From Lachnospiraceae bacterium UBA7160 (GTDB lineage Bacteria > Bacillota > Clostridia > Lachnospirales > Lachnospiraceae): 46,356 bases of DNA. The stretch's first letter is position 1. Every line of letters starts with the position of its first letter. Of the stretch, positions 15,783-24,161 are shown piece after piece. The notes under the pieces were generated by a model, which was given only the letters and a program-made list of their open reading frames with translations, did not search any database and was not told the origin of the DNA. Location of the stretch: NCBI GenBank assembly GCA_002491565.1, contig DKWE01000101.1, positions 1,863-48,218 of the forward strand. The letters run 5' to 3'. Both the position numbers and the translations under genes were made by a program.

Positions 15783-17219
15783 TCAGAAAAGCAGATACCT
15801 CAGCCCATGTATGAGAAAACCTGTAGCCACCAGCACCATGCTCGCAATCAACACACTCTCCATCCCTGCGTTCCCGGACCAGGCTCCCGACATCTGAAGG
15901 GCCATCAGGCCAATCACAGACAGAATCGCCGTACACACGCCAGTCAGGAGCAGCGACGCGGCAAACATCAGAAGTAAGAAAAGAATGATCACTGCCACAG
16001 CGACTATTGTCGTTGGCCACAGAGCGCCCAGCCCCCACAGCCAGCTGACCCCCGCATATGCAATGAGAATAATCGTGAACATAATTCCCTGCATCAGAGA
16101 CCACACAAACAGGTTGACCAGGATATTCGCCTGTACCGGACGCATCGTCATACTAAGCGCCGTCATCAGCAGGCACAGAAAGAGCAGACCGAGCAGATTC
16201 ACTGCGCCATCCGGCATTGTGATGCTCTCCCAGACCGTCATCCCGGCCTTTAGCTGACCGACAAATGGAAACTTGTCTATATTCTGCGTTAGCAGATTGT
16301 CGCTACTGTTCGTATTCGTACACACCATCACATAGAACAATAGCACCGAGTCGAGCGAAGCCATCAGCAGAAACACATTCTGGATCAGTCCGCCTATGCT
16401 GAATGAACCAAAGCTGCTGCGGCACAGGAGTTTCTGAAGCCATTCCGTGAAGATTTCAGACACAATGCACCAGACCAGCAGCAGGATGCAATATGTAAGC
16501 GTCTGGGTGTGGAAACCGGTATTCTCCCAAGACAGATAAACCGCTACGCACAGCATATTCGTGCCAAATACACTCAGTATCTCCGGCAGTATGTTAAATA
16601 TCAGCGTTTTTATCAGGGAAAAGCCAAAGGAATAGCCGCTTATGAGCGCAAAGATCAGGCTGCATATCAAATAAACGATCACAAACGCCAAAATGCTGAA
16701 AATTGTCCCCTCAAATCTACTGGAAAGACCATTAACCCAGGAAGAGAGCGGATTGATGATCAGATTCACAAGAAACGTCCCAAGCAGTACAGAAGCTAAG
16801 GATACTATGCATTTCTTCACCTTGTACCAGGGGCTTTTCATAATCTCTTCTGCTTCATTAATCCATACTGTGCGCGGACCAAGAATCTGATTGCGTGCGT
16901 AAAAAGGAAGCCTCAAAAAAATTCGGGAGCCGATTCGGAACAAAGCTGCCTTAAACAGTGTGGATACCAGGAGCTTTGTGAAATCCATGATCTGCGAGTT
17001 GATAGTGATATCCTCGAGCCCTCCCTGTATCCCTGTAATTTCACGCACCGTATCTACAATAAATTTTATAAAGGGAAATGTGCCAAGAAAATGGTTAAAC
17101 ACAATCTTTCCCTCGTCTGTCTGAATATAAGAATGGAAAAAAAGAAGCAGCACAGCCAACAATACCGCGCAGATCATTTGATACAGGTAATCCTTCACCA
17201 GTTTTTTTACCAGACTCAT
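15783..17219 (-). CDS. Polytopic membrane protein of unknown function
   Basis: A 478-residue protein with roughly ten to twelve hydrophobic segments (for example YQMICAVLLAVLLLFF near the start and VIILFLLLMFAASLLLTGV near the end). I do not recognise the family, and there is no ATPase motif. The ATG overlaps the stop of the DUF2752 gene (ATGA), so it is coupled to it. Start 17219 (MSLVKKLVKDYL) is preferred; the open frame extends 23 codons upstream inside the DUF2752 gene. It stands upstream of the radical SAM genes, so peptide export or immunity is possible but unsupported. Confidence 0.7.
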   Translation of the reverse strand: MSLVKKLVKDYLYQMICAVLLAVLLLFFHSYIQTDEGKIVFNHFLGTFPFIKFIVDTVREITGIQGGLEDITINSQIMDFTKLLVSTLFKAALFRIGSRIFLRLPFYARNQILGPRTVWINEAEEIMKSPWYKVKKCIVSLASVLLGTFLVNLIINPLSSWVNGLSSRFEGTIFSILAFVIVYLICSLIFALISGYSFGFSLIKTLIFNILPEILSVFGTNMLCVAVYLSWENTGFHTQTLTYCILLLVWCIVSEIFTEWLQKLLCRSSFGSFSIGGLIQNVFLLMASLDSVLLFYVMVCTNTNSSDNLLTQNIDKFPFVGQLKAGMTVWESITMPDGAVNLLGLLFLCLLMTALSMTMRPVQANILVNLFVWSLMQGIMFTIILIAYAGVSWLWGLGALWPTTIVAVAVIILFLLLMFAASLLLTGVCTAILSVIGLMALQMSGAWSGNAGMESVLIASMVLVATGFLIHGLRYLLF

Positions 17220-17644
17220 CCCGCAAATCTCCCGTTCCTCAATATCCCATACAACACCAGCAGCAGTAGATATCCTTTCTGAATCCATTTCTCATATCCG
17301 GCAAAGCTGTGCGCCCTCCCACGGGCCTGTTCCACAGCCTTTGCCAGATAAAATACTGCCGCTCCCGGCAACGTGCAGAATACCACCGGATTGCAGAAAA
17401 ACGCCTCCCTCAGACACCCTCTGCCAAGCAGAAGCACCATGCGCGTGGTCCCGCAGCCCGGACAAAGATATCCGGTCAGCTCACGGAACGGGCAATCCAG
17501 AGAATAGCCGGTCAGACAAATCAGCATATAATACCCCAGTCCCAGGATTACCCATAGCAGCCCCCGCTTCAGGCACTCAGAATTACCGGCTCTGCCGATG
17601 CCATCCGTCAGGTTATGAATTTGCAACCGCCAGTGCCTTTTCAT
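17216..17644 (-). CDS. DUF2752 family membrane protein
   Basis: A 142-residue protein with the DUF2752 hallmark CPFRELTGYLCPGCGTTRMV followed by EAFFCNPVVF, and hydrophobic segments on both sides. Its function is unknown; the CPxCGxTR box could bind metal or be redox active. AGGAG lies 4-5 bases before ATG 17644. It overlaps the preceding gene by 32 bases and the following one by 4, so the three are one translation unit. Confidence 0.85.
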   Translation of the reverse strand: MKRHWRLQIHNLTDGIGRAGNSECLKRGLLWVILGLGYYMLICLTGYSLDCPFRELTGYLCPGCGTTRMVLLLGRGCLREAFFCNPVVFCTLPGAAVFYLAKAVEQARGRAHSFAGYEKWIQKGYLLLLVLYGILRNGRFAG

Positions 17645-18080
17645 AGATCTCCTGCCGTTTCTGAATAAACTCTGCGTAGGCCTGCTCCCACTTAGGTTTT
17701 GCGGCTTTTGCGGAAATCGTCTTAATCAGCAGGTAAACTCCCGGAATTGTACACAGCATAAACCCGATGAAAATGTGGAAGATGCTCGCCCCCTCCGGCA
17801 TTGGTCCCGGATCCGGAACACTGTTAAACTCATCCTCCAGCTTCTTGAGCTCCGCATAATGCGGAACATTCGCCGGATCGCGCTGGAAGGTCAGCTTCAC
17901 GTAATGTGTTGTTTCTGTCACACTATTGATTGAACCGGAAGTCCACCCTTCCTCGAAATGAGTATCCTTCGAGAACACCTCTTGTGTATTAAACAGTTCC
18001 CAGCCAAATGCCTGCCAGATTTCAATTATGTCACTTTCAGCACTCGGATGACAGGTAAGAGATTTCGTCTGCTTTGCCAT
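17613..18080 (-). CDS. Uncharacterised 155-residue protein with a C-terminal membrane segment
   Basis: I do not recognise this protein. It starts MAKQTKSLTCHPSAESDIIE, has a soluble domain of about 95 residues (DIIEIWQAFGWELFNTQEVF), a hydrophobic hairpin or single span around residue 110-130 (IFIGFMLCTIPGVYLLI) and a charged C-terminal helix that may coil. GGGAGGAAGAAG precedes ATG 18080. It is the first gene of the long minus-strand run and overlaps the DUF2752 gene. The possible invertible segment lies directly upstream. Confidence 0.6.
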   Translation of the reverse strand: MAKQTKSLTCHPSAESDIIEIWQAFGWELFNTQEVFSKDTHFEEGWTSGSINSVTETTHYVKLTFQRDPANVPHYAELKKLEDEFNSVPDPGPMPEGASIFHIFIGFMLCTIPGVYLLIKTISAKAAKPKWEQAYAEFIQKRQEIYEKALAVANS

Positions 18081-18105
18081 AACTTTCTTCTTCCTCCCTT
18101 TTATA

Positions 18106-18126
18106 AAAATGTGTACATTTTCGCAT
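18106..18126 (+). repeat. Left arm of a 21-bp inverted repeat
   Basis: This arm matches the complement of 18342-18362 at 18 of 21 positions, with a 10-base exact core GTGTACATTT (18111-18120). The core plus flanking A and T tracts is itself nearly palindromic, as expected for a serine recombinase crossover site. It lies 25 bases before the first gene of the minus-strand operon. Confidence 0.55.
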
Positions 18127-18309
18127 GCGGCATCCACCTGCCAGGGAGCATACTGAAAAGCCGGAAAGTTAATACCCTATTCTGGTTTCCGGCTGCAATT
18201 TCCTGATTCCGGCTTTGATTACTGAACAGGGCCATCATATGGCAGCAAAAAATTAGAAGGAAATTGAAAATTTTTGAAAATTTTTGTAGAAATTATTAAC
18301 ACTTTGTGC

Positions 18310-18315
18310 TAAAAT
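18310..18315 (+). promoter_or_regulatory. Extended -10 promoter inside the possible invertible segment
   Basis: TGC-TAAAAT is a good extended -10 element on the plus strand. Two A/T tracts (GAAAATTTTT repeated, 18266-18285) lie upstream and could act as an UP element. The -35 is weak. It points away from the operon and runs into a terminator 50 bases on; inversion of the segment would point it at the operon. Confidence 0.45.
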
Positions 18316-18341
18316 CAGTTCGTATCTCAGTTCTGCGAAAA

Positions 18342-18362
18342 ATGCAGAAATGTACACTTTTT
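18342..18362 (-). repeat. Right arm of a 21-bp inverted repeat
   Basis: Inverted partner of 18106-18126 (core AAATGTACAC at 18348-18357). It lies 14 bases beyond the recombinase stop codon. The 215 bases between the arms contain no open reading frame. Confidence 0.55.
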
Positions 18363-18366
18363 GGTA

Positions 18367-18397
18367 AGCAGGGTCATCAGCATTCCCTGTTTTTTTT
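18367..18397 (+). terminator. Rho-independent terminator, plus strand
   Basis: AGCAGGG and CCCTGTT pair (7 pairs, one G-U) around an 11-base loop, followed by eight T on the plus strand. It overlaps the 3' end of the recombinase gene, which is on the other strand, so it must serve a plus-strand transcript starting to its left. Confidence 0.75.
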
Positions 18398-18985
18398 ATA
18401 GATTTCTGCCCGGTACCGGAAAGTAGACAGCGGCATATTGCACTTTCTTGCAGCTTCTGCCCCGGTTATTTCACCGGCTTTCCACTGTCGGTATACCGGA
18501 GAAAAATTTCCCGGCAATGATCTGGGTGGCCGCCCGAACCGGATCCCCTTCGCCTTCGCCGCGGCAATCCCCTCTGCCTGACGCTGGCGGATATTGGCAC
18601 GCTCGTTTTCTGCTACAAAGGATAATACCTGGAGTACAACATCGCTGAGAAAAGTCCCCATCAGGTCTTTTCCACGGCGAGTGTCCAGCAGAGGCATGTC
18701 CAGAACTACGATATCTGCCCCCTTTTCCTTCGTGAGCACGCGCCACTGATGCAAAATCTCTTCATAGTTTCTGCCTAAGCGATCTATGCTCTTTATGTAA
18801 AGCAGATCGTCCTTTTTTATTTTCCGAATCAGCCTCTTATACTGAGGGCGTTCAAAATCCTTTCCTGATTGTCGGTCCAAAAAAATATTTTTTTCCGGCA
18901 CCCCTGCTTCTCTCAGAGTAACCAACTGTCGGTCCTCCTTCTGCCCCTTCGTGCTGACTCGAATATATCCATAGATGCTTCCCGT
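18377..18985 (-). CDS. Serine recombinase (resolvase/invertase family) lacking a normal start codon
   Basis: The protein has the resolvase N-terminal domain (IYGYIRVSTKGQKEDRQL, catalytic serine in YIRVS; RLGRNYEEI; FVAENERANIRQRQAEGIA) and a C-terminal helix-turn-helix (GEITGAEAARKCNMPLSTFR). The first usual start codon in frame is a TTG at 18925, which would drop the catalytic serine. Between the in-frame stop (TGA) and YIRVS only non-standard codons such as ACG (18985) or ATC (18988) are available. AGGAGG (18998-19003) lies 9-12 bases before these. Either a non-standard start is used or the start has been lost by mutation. I give the ACG position. Its partner sites may be the inverted repeats next to its 3' end. 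Confidence 0.75.
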   Translation of the reverse strand, partial: TGSIYGYIRVSTKGQKEDRQLVTLREAGVPEKNIFLDRQSGKDFERPQYKRLIRKIKKDDLLYIKSIDRLGRNYEEILHQWRVLTKEKGADIVVLDMPLLDTRRGKDLMGTFLSDVVLQVLSFVAENERANIRQRQAEGIAAAKAKGIRFGRPPRSLPGNFSPVYRQWKAGEITGAEAARKCNMPLSTFRYRAEIYKKNREC

Positions 18986-19346
18986 GATAGATCCTCACCT
19001 CCTATCTGTTCCATGATTTTCAATGCGATAATGCGTGCAGCATTACCCGCACACCAGATAACCTGCATGGAATAAAAGGAAAAGTCAACAGAGAAATTCA
19101 TCTAAAGAATACATTCCAACCACTGCCGGGAGCTGTGATAAAATTATACTGGTTCTGCAGGATCTGCTATCGATCATGTGTAAAGTCAAAATTATGTAAG
19201 TTTAAGTCAGATTTCTGGTAGACTTTTTCCTGTTTTGAAATTATACTGTAAAAAAATGGTTACGGTTCATTGCCATTCTGGTCGCGGGCAATAACGCGCA
19301 TTATGGAATGATCTGCAAAATCGGATATTGACAGGAGGACTTTTTT
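18986..19346. other. Gap between recombinase and GH13 gene
   Basis: The gap holds a plus-strand promoter for the GH13 gene (annotated separately). On the minus strand an open frame (18913-19101, 62 codons) overlaps the recombinase start out of frame; I see no family in it. An interrupted dyad (CATTC...GAATG enclosing CGCG...CGCG, about 19273-19310) lies just before the GH13 gene and may bind a regulator. Confidence 0.4.
19219..19247 (+). promoter_or_regulatory. Probable promoter of the first GH13 gene
   Basis: TAGACT (19219-19224), 17 bases, then TATACT (19242-19247). The leader of about 95 bases contains the CATTC/GAATG dyad, a possible operator for the neighbouring AraC regulator. Confidence 0.5.
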
Positions 19347-21020
19347 ATGGACATGCCAAAGGAACGCCGCGCATGGTGGAAGGAAGCGGTAATTTATCAG
19401 ATTTATCCGCGCAGCTTTGCGGATTCAAACGGGGATGGCATCGGTGATCTGAACGGGATCACGGAGCATCTTCCCTATCTGGAAAAGCTCGGAGTCGATG
19501 TGCTCTGGCTTTCGCCGGTGTATCAGTCTCCGAACGACGACAACGGCTATGATATCTCGGATTACCGGGCGATCATGAAGGAGTTCGGCACGATGGAGGA
19601 TTTCGACCGGATGCTGGCTGAGGCACACCGCCATCACCTGAAAATTGTGATGGATCTCGTGGTCAATCATACCTCGGATGAGCACCAGTGGTTTGTCGAG
19701 AGCCGTGCCTCGAAGGACAACCCGTACCGCGACTACTACATCTGGAAGGACGCAAAGGACGGCCGCGAGCCGACCAACTGGGGCGCCTGCTTCGGCGGCT
19801 CGGCGTGGGAGTATGATAAAACGACCGATATGTATTATCTGCACTGCTTTTCTAAAAAGCAGCCGGATCTGAACTGGGAGAATCCGAAGGTCCGCGATGA
19901 GGTGTTTGACATGATGACCTGGTGGTGCGAGAAGGGCATCGACGGCTTCCGCATGGACGTCATCAGCATGATTTCCAAGGATCAGGCGTATCCGGATGGT
20001 CCCGTCTCGGACGGACTCTATGGCAGCTTTGGTCCATTTGTCTGCAACGGACCGCGGGTGCACGAATTCCTGCAGGAAATGAATACACGCGTACTGTCGC
20101 ACTATGATCTGCTGACAGTTGGCGAAACTGCAGGTGTGACGGTCGAGGAAGCAAAGAAATACGCGAACAGCAACGGCACTGAGCTGAATATGGTCTTTCA
20201 GTTCGAACATGTTGAGCTCGTCCCGGGCAAGATCGGCAAATGGACAGACGAAAAGCCGCAGCTTGTCAATCTGCGCCCTGTGCTGAACCGGTGGCAGACG
20301 GAGCTGGAGGGCAAGGCGTGGAACAGCCTGTTCTGGGACAACCATGACCAGCCACGCGTCGTTTCCCGCTTCGGCAACGATTCAGAAGAGTACCGTGTCC
20401 GCTCCGCGAAGATGCTCGCGACCTGCCTGCATATGATGAAGGGAACTCCCTACATTTACCAGGGTGAAGAGCTCGGAATGACGAATGTCTATTTTGACAA
20501 GCTGGAAGATTACCGCGATATCGAGAGCATCCATTCGTATGAACAGTATGTAAACAGCGGACTGGTCAGCAGTGAGGATATGATGCGCTACCTCAAGGAG
20601 ATCAGCCGCGACAATGCGCGGACACCGATGCAGTGGACCTCCGGGAAGAATGCCGGCTTCAGTGACGGCACACCATGGATCCGCGTCAATCCGAACTACA
20701 CGGCCATCAATGCAGAGGCTGCGCTTGCCGACCCGGATTCGACCTTCTACTATTATCAGAAGCTGATTGCGCTGCGCCATACGCGCCCGATCATCGTATA
20801 CGGTGTTTTCCACGGACTTCTGGAGGACAGCGCGTCCATCTACGCCTATGAGCGCACGCTGGACGGTGAGACACTGACCGTCGCCTGCAATTTCACCGAC
20901 CAGGAGCAGGAATGCACGCTCTTCGACGGCATTGAGGGCGAGGAACTGATTTCGAATTATCCGACGCATCTTGTTGGAAAATTACAGCCGTACGAAGCTC
21001 GCGTACTGCTGCACAAATAA
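19347..21020 (+). CDS. GH13 alpha-glucosidase, oligo-1,6-glucosidase type
   Basis: A 557-residue intracellular enzyme (no signal peptide) of GH13 subfamily 31. It has the family opening WWKEAVIYQIYPRSFADSNG, the nucleophile aspartate in GFRMDVISM, the acid/base glutamate in TVGETAGV and the third acid in WDNHDQPRVVSRFG. The residue after the nucleophile is valine. In characterised relatives valine here goes with cleavage of alpha-1,6 bonds (isomaltose-type), while alanine or threonine goes with alpha-1,4. AGGAGG lies 8 bases before the ATG. It stands upstream of an AraC regulator and a second GH13 enzyme. Confidence 0.93.
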   Translation: MDMPKERRAWWKEAVIYQIYPRSFADSNGDGIGDLNGITEHLPYLEKLGVDVLWLSPVYQSPNDDNGYDISDYRAIMKEFGTMEDFDRMLAEAHRHHLKIVMDLVVNHTSDEHQWFVESRASKDNPYRDYYIWKDAKDGREPTNWGACFGGSAWEYDKTTDMYYLHCFSKKQPDLNWENPKVRDEVFDMMTWWCEKGIDGFRMDVISMISKDQAYPDGPVSDGLYGSFGPFVCNGPRVHEFLQEMNTRVLSHYDLLTVGETAGVTVEEAKKYANSNGTELNMVFQFEHVELVPGKIGKWTDEKPQLVNLRPVLNRWQTELEGKAWNSLFWDNHDQPRVVSRFGNDSEEYRVRSAKMLATCLHMMKGTPYIYQGEELGMTNVYFDKLEDYRDIESIHSYEQYVNSGLVSSEDMMRYLKEISRDNARTPMQWTSGKNAGFSDGTPWIRVNPNYTAINAEAALADPDSTFYYYQKLIALRHTRPIIVYGVFHGLLEDSASIYAYERTLDGETLTVACNFTDQEQECTLFDGIEGEELISNYPTHLVGKLQPYEARVLLHK

Positions 21021-21261
21021 ATATCCAGTCCTGTGAAGCCCCAACCGCAGCGCCTTGCCAGATGAACGGAAGCTGTCTGATATATTGTATCATTCCTACC
21101 TGACAAACCTGGCAGCATGTTTTCATCGGCAAGTCGGCCAAGTGAGGCGTTGCGGTGGCATAGCCGATTGAAGTGGGCGCAGTCCGATGGGAAATCAGGC
21201 AAAGTTCTATGCACAGGATTGAAACAGCACACTAATTTGCTGTCAGAAAGAAGGGATGTCT

Positions 21262-22197
21262 ATGCCAGCAGAGCCGAAACCATCTGCCTTAAAGGAGAGC
21301 CGGAAACACGGGACGTTTACGTTTCCCTGTGCGTTCTATCGTGGAGACTGCACCCGCTATCCGGCAGACACCCCTTTTGTCGTGAAGCATCACTGGCATG
21401 AGGAGCCGGAGATCATCTACTGCGAGCAGGGGGCCTACCAGATTGAAGTCAATATGCAGACCCGCCGGGTGGACCGGCCCTGCTTCTGCTTTGTGAACGG
21501 CGGAGAGCTGCATCATCTGTTGACCTGCTCGCCGACGTATCAGGAGCAGGCGATCGTCTTTTCTCCGGATATTCTGCGCGCTGACTCGCCCGATCTGGCA
21601 CAGGAGCAGTTTCTCGAACCGCTCGGCGCACACCGGCTGGCTCTGCCGGACTTCCTGCCGGAAGAGCATCCGGCGTTTCCGGAGGTGCAAGAGGAATTTC
21701 TGAAAATCCGGTCCGCCTTTTACCGGGAAAATCCAAATTTTCCGGAACAGCTGACCGTGCGCACCGCGGTTTCCCAGCTGCGCGTCAAGGCGAGCCTGCT
21801 GAATCTGCTGGCATCCCTTGGCGAGCATGGACTCCTTGCCGCTGCCGCGCCTGCCCACAATCCGCGCATCGAATCGCTAAAAAAGGTGCTTACCTATATC
21901 CAGGAGCATTTTCAGGGAAAAATCTATATCTCGGATCTTGCGCAGCTTGCAGGGCTGAATGAACAGTATTTTTGCCGCTTTTTCAAAAAGGCCATCGGAA
22001 AAACGCCGGTTGCCTACATCAACGACTGCCGTATCCGGCATGCGGCAAAGCTGCTTGGCGCCACGGACCTTCCTGTGACTGACGTTGCGCTGGAATGCGG
22101 ATTTTCCAATCTCGGACACTTTATGAGCGAATTCAAGAAAAGTACACAGCTTTCACCGCTCCAGTTCCGGAAGCAGAGCGGCAGTGCACTGCGGTAG
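21262..22197 (+). CDS. AraC-family regulator with cupin sensor
   Basis: A 311-residue regulator. The N-terminal cupin domain includes HHWHEEPEIIYCEQGAYQIE, which would bind a sugar ligand. The C-terminal part has the two AraC helix-turn-helix motifs (ISDLAQLAGLNEQYFCRFFK and VTDVALECGFSNLGHFMSEF). ATG 21262 is preferred over 21256 because AAGGG lies 6 bases before it. It sits between two GH13 glucosidase genes on the same strand and probably activates them in response to an alpha-glucoside. Confidence 0.92.
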   Translation: MPAEPKPSALKESRKHGTFTFPCAFYRGDCTRYPADTPFVVKHHWHEEPEIIYCEQGAYQIEVNMQTRRVDRPCFCFVNGGELHHLLTCSPTYQEQAIVFSPDILRADSPDLAQEQFLEPLGAHRLALPDFLPEEHPAFPEVQEEFLKIRSAFYRENPNFPEQLTVRTAVSQLRVKASLLNLLASLGEHGLLAAAAPAHNPRIESLKKVLTYIQEHFQGKIYISDLAQLAGLNEQYFCRFFKKAIGKTPVAYINDCRIRHAAKLLGATDLPVTDVALECGFSNLGHFMSEFKKSTQLSPLQFRKQSGSALR

Positions 22198-22398
22198 CCT
22201 GCTTACAAACAGTATGACTTACCAGCTGCGCCTGTCTGACTACTGACATGGCCTGCACTGGAAGGAAGTCTCTGTCACTCCTATGGAACAACCAGAACAA
22301 CCTGTATGCGATGCGCACAGAATGTGTGAACAACACCCCTGGCAGTCTCTGCGTCATCCATAGGACCAGGGGTTTCAGACTATGGAGGAATTTTCATT

Positions 22399-24069
22399 AT
22401 GCAAAAAAAATGGTGGCACGGAAAGGTTGCCTATCAAATCTACCCGAAGAGCTTTCAGGATTCCAACGGAGACGGAATCGGCGATCTTCGCGGTATCATC
22501 AACAGACTCGATTACCTGAAGGAGCTCGGCATCGATATCGTCTGGCTCTCGCCAATTTACTGCTCTCCGCTCGCGGACCAGGGCTACGATATTTCAGATT
22601 ATTACCGCATCGACCCGCGCTTCGGAACGATGGAGGACATGGACGAGCTGATCGCGGAGGCAAAAAAACGTGATATGTATATCCTGATGGACCTCGTGGT
22701 CAACCACTGCTCCGACGAGCACGCGTGGTTCCGCAAAGCCTGCGAGGATCCGGATGGGGAATACGGCAAATATTTTTACATCGAAGATTTGAAAGATGGA
22801 AAGCTGCCATGTAACTGGCGGTCCTACTTCGGCGGATCCGTATGGGAGCCGCTTCCCGGTCATCCGGACAAATGTTATCTGCACCTGTTTCACAAAAAAC
22901 AGCCGGATCTGAACTGGGAAAATCCGAAGCTCCGCGAGGAAGTTTACAAGATGATCAACTGGTGGCTTGACAAGGGGCTCGCCGGCTTCCGTATCGACGC
23001 GATCATCAACATCAAAAAGGCGCTCCCATGGAAGGACTATCCGGCAGACCGCGAAGACGGCCTGTGCAGCGTCCAACATATGCTTGCGGATGCCGTTGGT
23101 GTCGGTGAATTTCTCGGGGAAATGCGTGACCGCACCTTCGAACCGCACGAAGCGTTTACTGCAGGGGAAGTCTTCAATGAAAAGCCGGGAGATCTGCCGA
23201 ATTTCATCGGGGATCATGGCTACTTCTCCACTATGTTTGATTTTAACGAAACCATCTGCGGCGGCAGCCCAAAGGGCTGGTATGACGCAAGGCCGGTCAC
23301 TCCGGACGATTACCGCCGCTGCTGTTTTGAGAGCCAGCGGAAAATCGGCGATATCGGATTTCTCTGCAACATCATTGAGAATCACGACGAGCCGCGCGGG
23401 GTCAGCCGCTATCTTCCGGCGGAAGGCTGCCACGATGCAGGCAAAAAGCTGCTCGCGACAATGAATTTTATGCTGAAGGGACTCCCGTTCCTCTATCAGG
23501 GACAGGAAATCGGCATGGAAAATATACCGTTCCACTCGATTGAAGAGGCAGACGATATCTCCACGCAGGACGAGTACCAGGTGGCGCTTGCAGCCGGACT
23601 TTCTCCGGAGGATGCTCTGAACGCAGTGGCACGCTTCAGCCGGGACAACGCACGCACGCCGTTCCAGTGGACGGCCGGAACGCATGCTGGTTTCACGACG
23701 GGAACTCCCTGGCTGCGAGTCAACCCGAATTATGTGCGGATCAACCTGGAAGCACAGCGAAAGAATGCCGATTCTGTTTATCAGTTTTACCGGAGACTGA
23801 TCGCACTGCGGAAAAATACAGATTATGCAGATACTGTAGTATATGGAGATTTGATCCCGGTATGGGAGGACCAGAAAAATCTGATGGCCTATTACCGCAG
23901 ATCTGCGGAAAAGTCGCTGCTGGTAATCGGAAACTTCCAGAATGAGGCACAGCGTGTTACCGTGCCAGGGGGCTGGAAACGCATTCTGATCAACAATCTG
24001 CCTGAACTGGAAACAGACGGCAATGCGATCACACTTGCCGGATGGCAGGCGGTTGTGCTGGAGGCGTAA
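22399..24069 (+). CDS. GH13 alpha-glucosidase, second paralogue
   Basis: A 556-residue intracellular GH13 subfamily 31-type enzyme beginning QKKWWHGKVAYQIYPKSFQD. Catalytic residues are present: aspartate in GFRIDAIINI, glutamate in TAGEVFNEKPG, aspartate in NHDEPRGVSRY. The residue after the nucleophile is alanine, which in characterised relatives goes with alpha-1,4 specificity, so it may complement the valine-type enzyme at 19347. GGAGG lies about 10 bases before the ATG. No terminator with a T run is visible after it; a hairpin at about 24117-24152 (CCAAA...CTGCT/AGCAG...TTTGG) may end transcription from either side. Confidence 0.92.
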   Translation: MQKKWWHGKVAYQIYPKSFQDSNGDGIGDLRGIINRLDYLKELGIDIVWLSPIYCSPLADQGYDISDYYRIDPRFGTMEDMDELIAEAKKRDMYILMDLVVNHCSDEHAWFRKACEDPDGEYGKYFYIEDLKDGKLPCNWRSYFGGSVWEPLPGHPDKCYLHLFHKKQPDLNWENPKLREEVYKMINWWLDKGLAGFRIDAIINIKKALPWKDYPADREDGLCSVQHMLADAVGVGEFLGEMRDRTFEPHEAFTAGEVFNEKPGDLPNFIGDHGYFSTMFDFNETICGGSPKGWYDARPVTPDDYRRCCFESQRKIGDIGFLCNIIENHDEPRGVSRYLPAEGCHDAGKKLLATMNFMLKGLPFLYQGQEIGMENIPFHSIEEADDISTQDEYQVALAAGLSPEDALNAVARFSRDNARTPFQWTAGTHAGFTTGTPWLRVNPNYVRINLEAQRKNADSVYQFYRRLIALRKNTDYADTVVYGDLIPVWEDQKNLMAYYRRSAEKSLLVIGNFQNEAQRVTVPGGWKRILINNLPELETDGNAITLAGWQAVVLEA

Positions 24070-24161
24070 ACAACAACGTTTGAAGGTGCATAACGAATAC
24101 CTGCAAATTTAAAGCCCCAAAGAACTGCTCTACAGCCTTTATAAGCAGCTTTGGAAGGTTC

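Larger units (their letters stand above)
18322..18397 (+). ncRNA. Possible short (about 76-base) transcript
   Basis: Between the plus-strand extended -10 (18310-18315) and a Rho-independent terminator (ending 18397) lies a non-coding stretch with one internal hairpin (TTCTGC/GCAGAA, 18331-18349). This is the layout of a small RNA. It may equally be an idle transcript from a switched-off promoter. It is antisense to the last codons of the recombinase. Confidence 0.3.

Noticed and set aside
18913..19101. 62-codon frame overlapping the recombinase start
   Set aside because: It is in another frame, has no recognisable family and would only matter if frameshifting were shown; kept as a note under the gap entry.
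22594..23685. Minus-strand open frame of 363 codons opposite the second GH13 gene
   Set aside because: Antisense shadow of a gene with complete catalytic motifs. Similar frames opposite the first GH13 gene, GH3 and leuS were discarded for the same reason.
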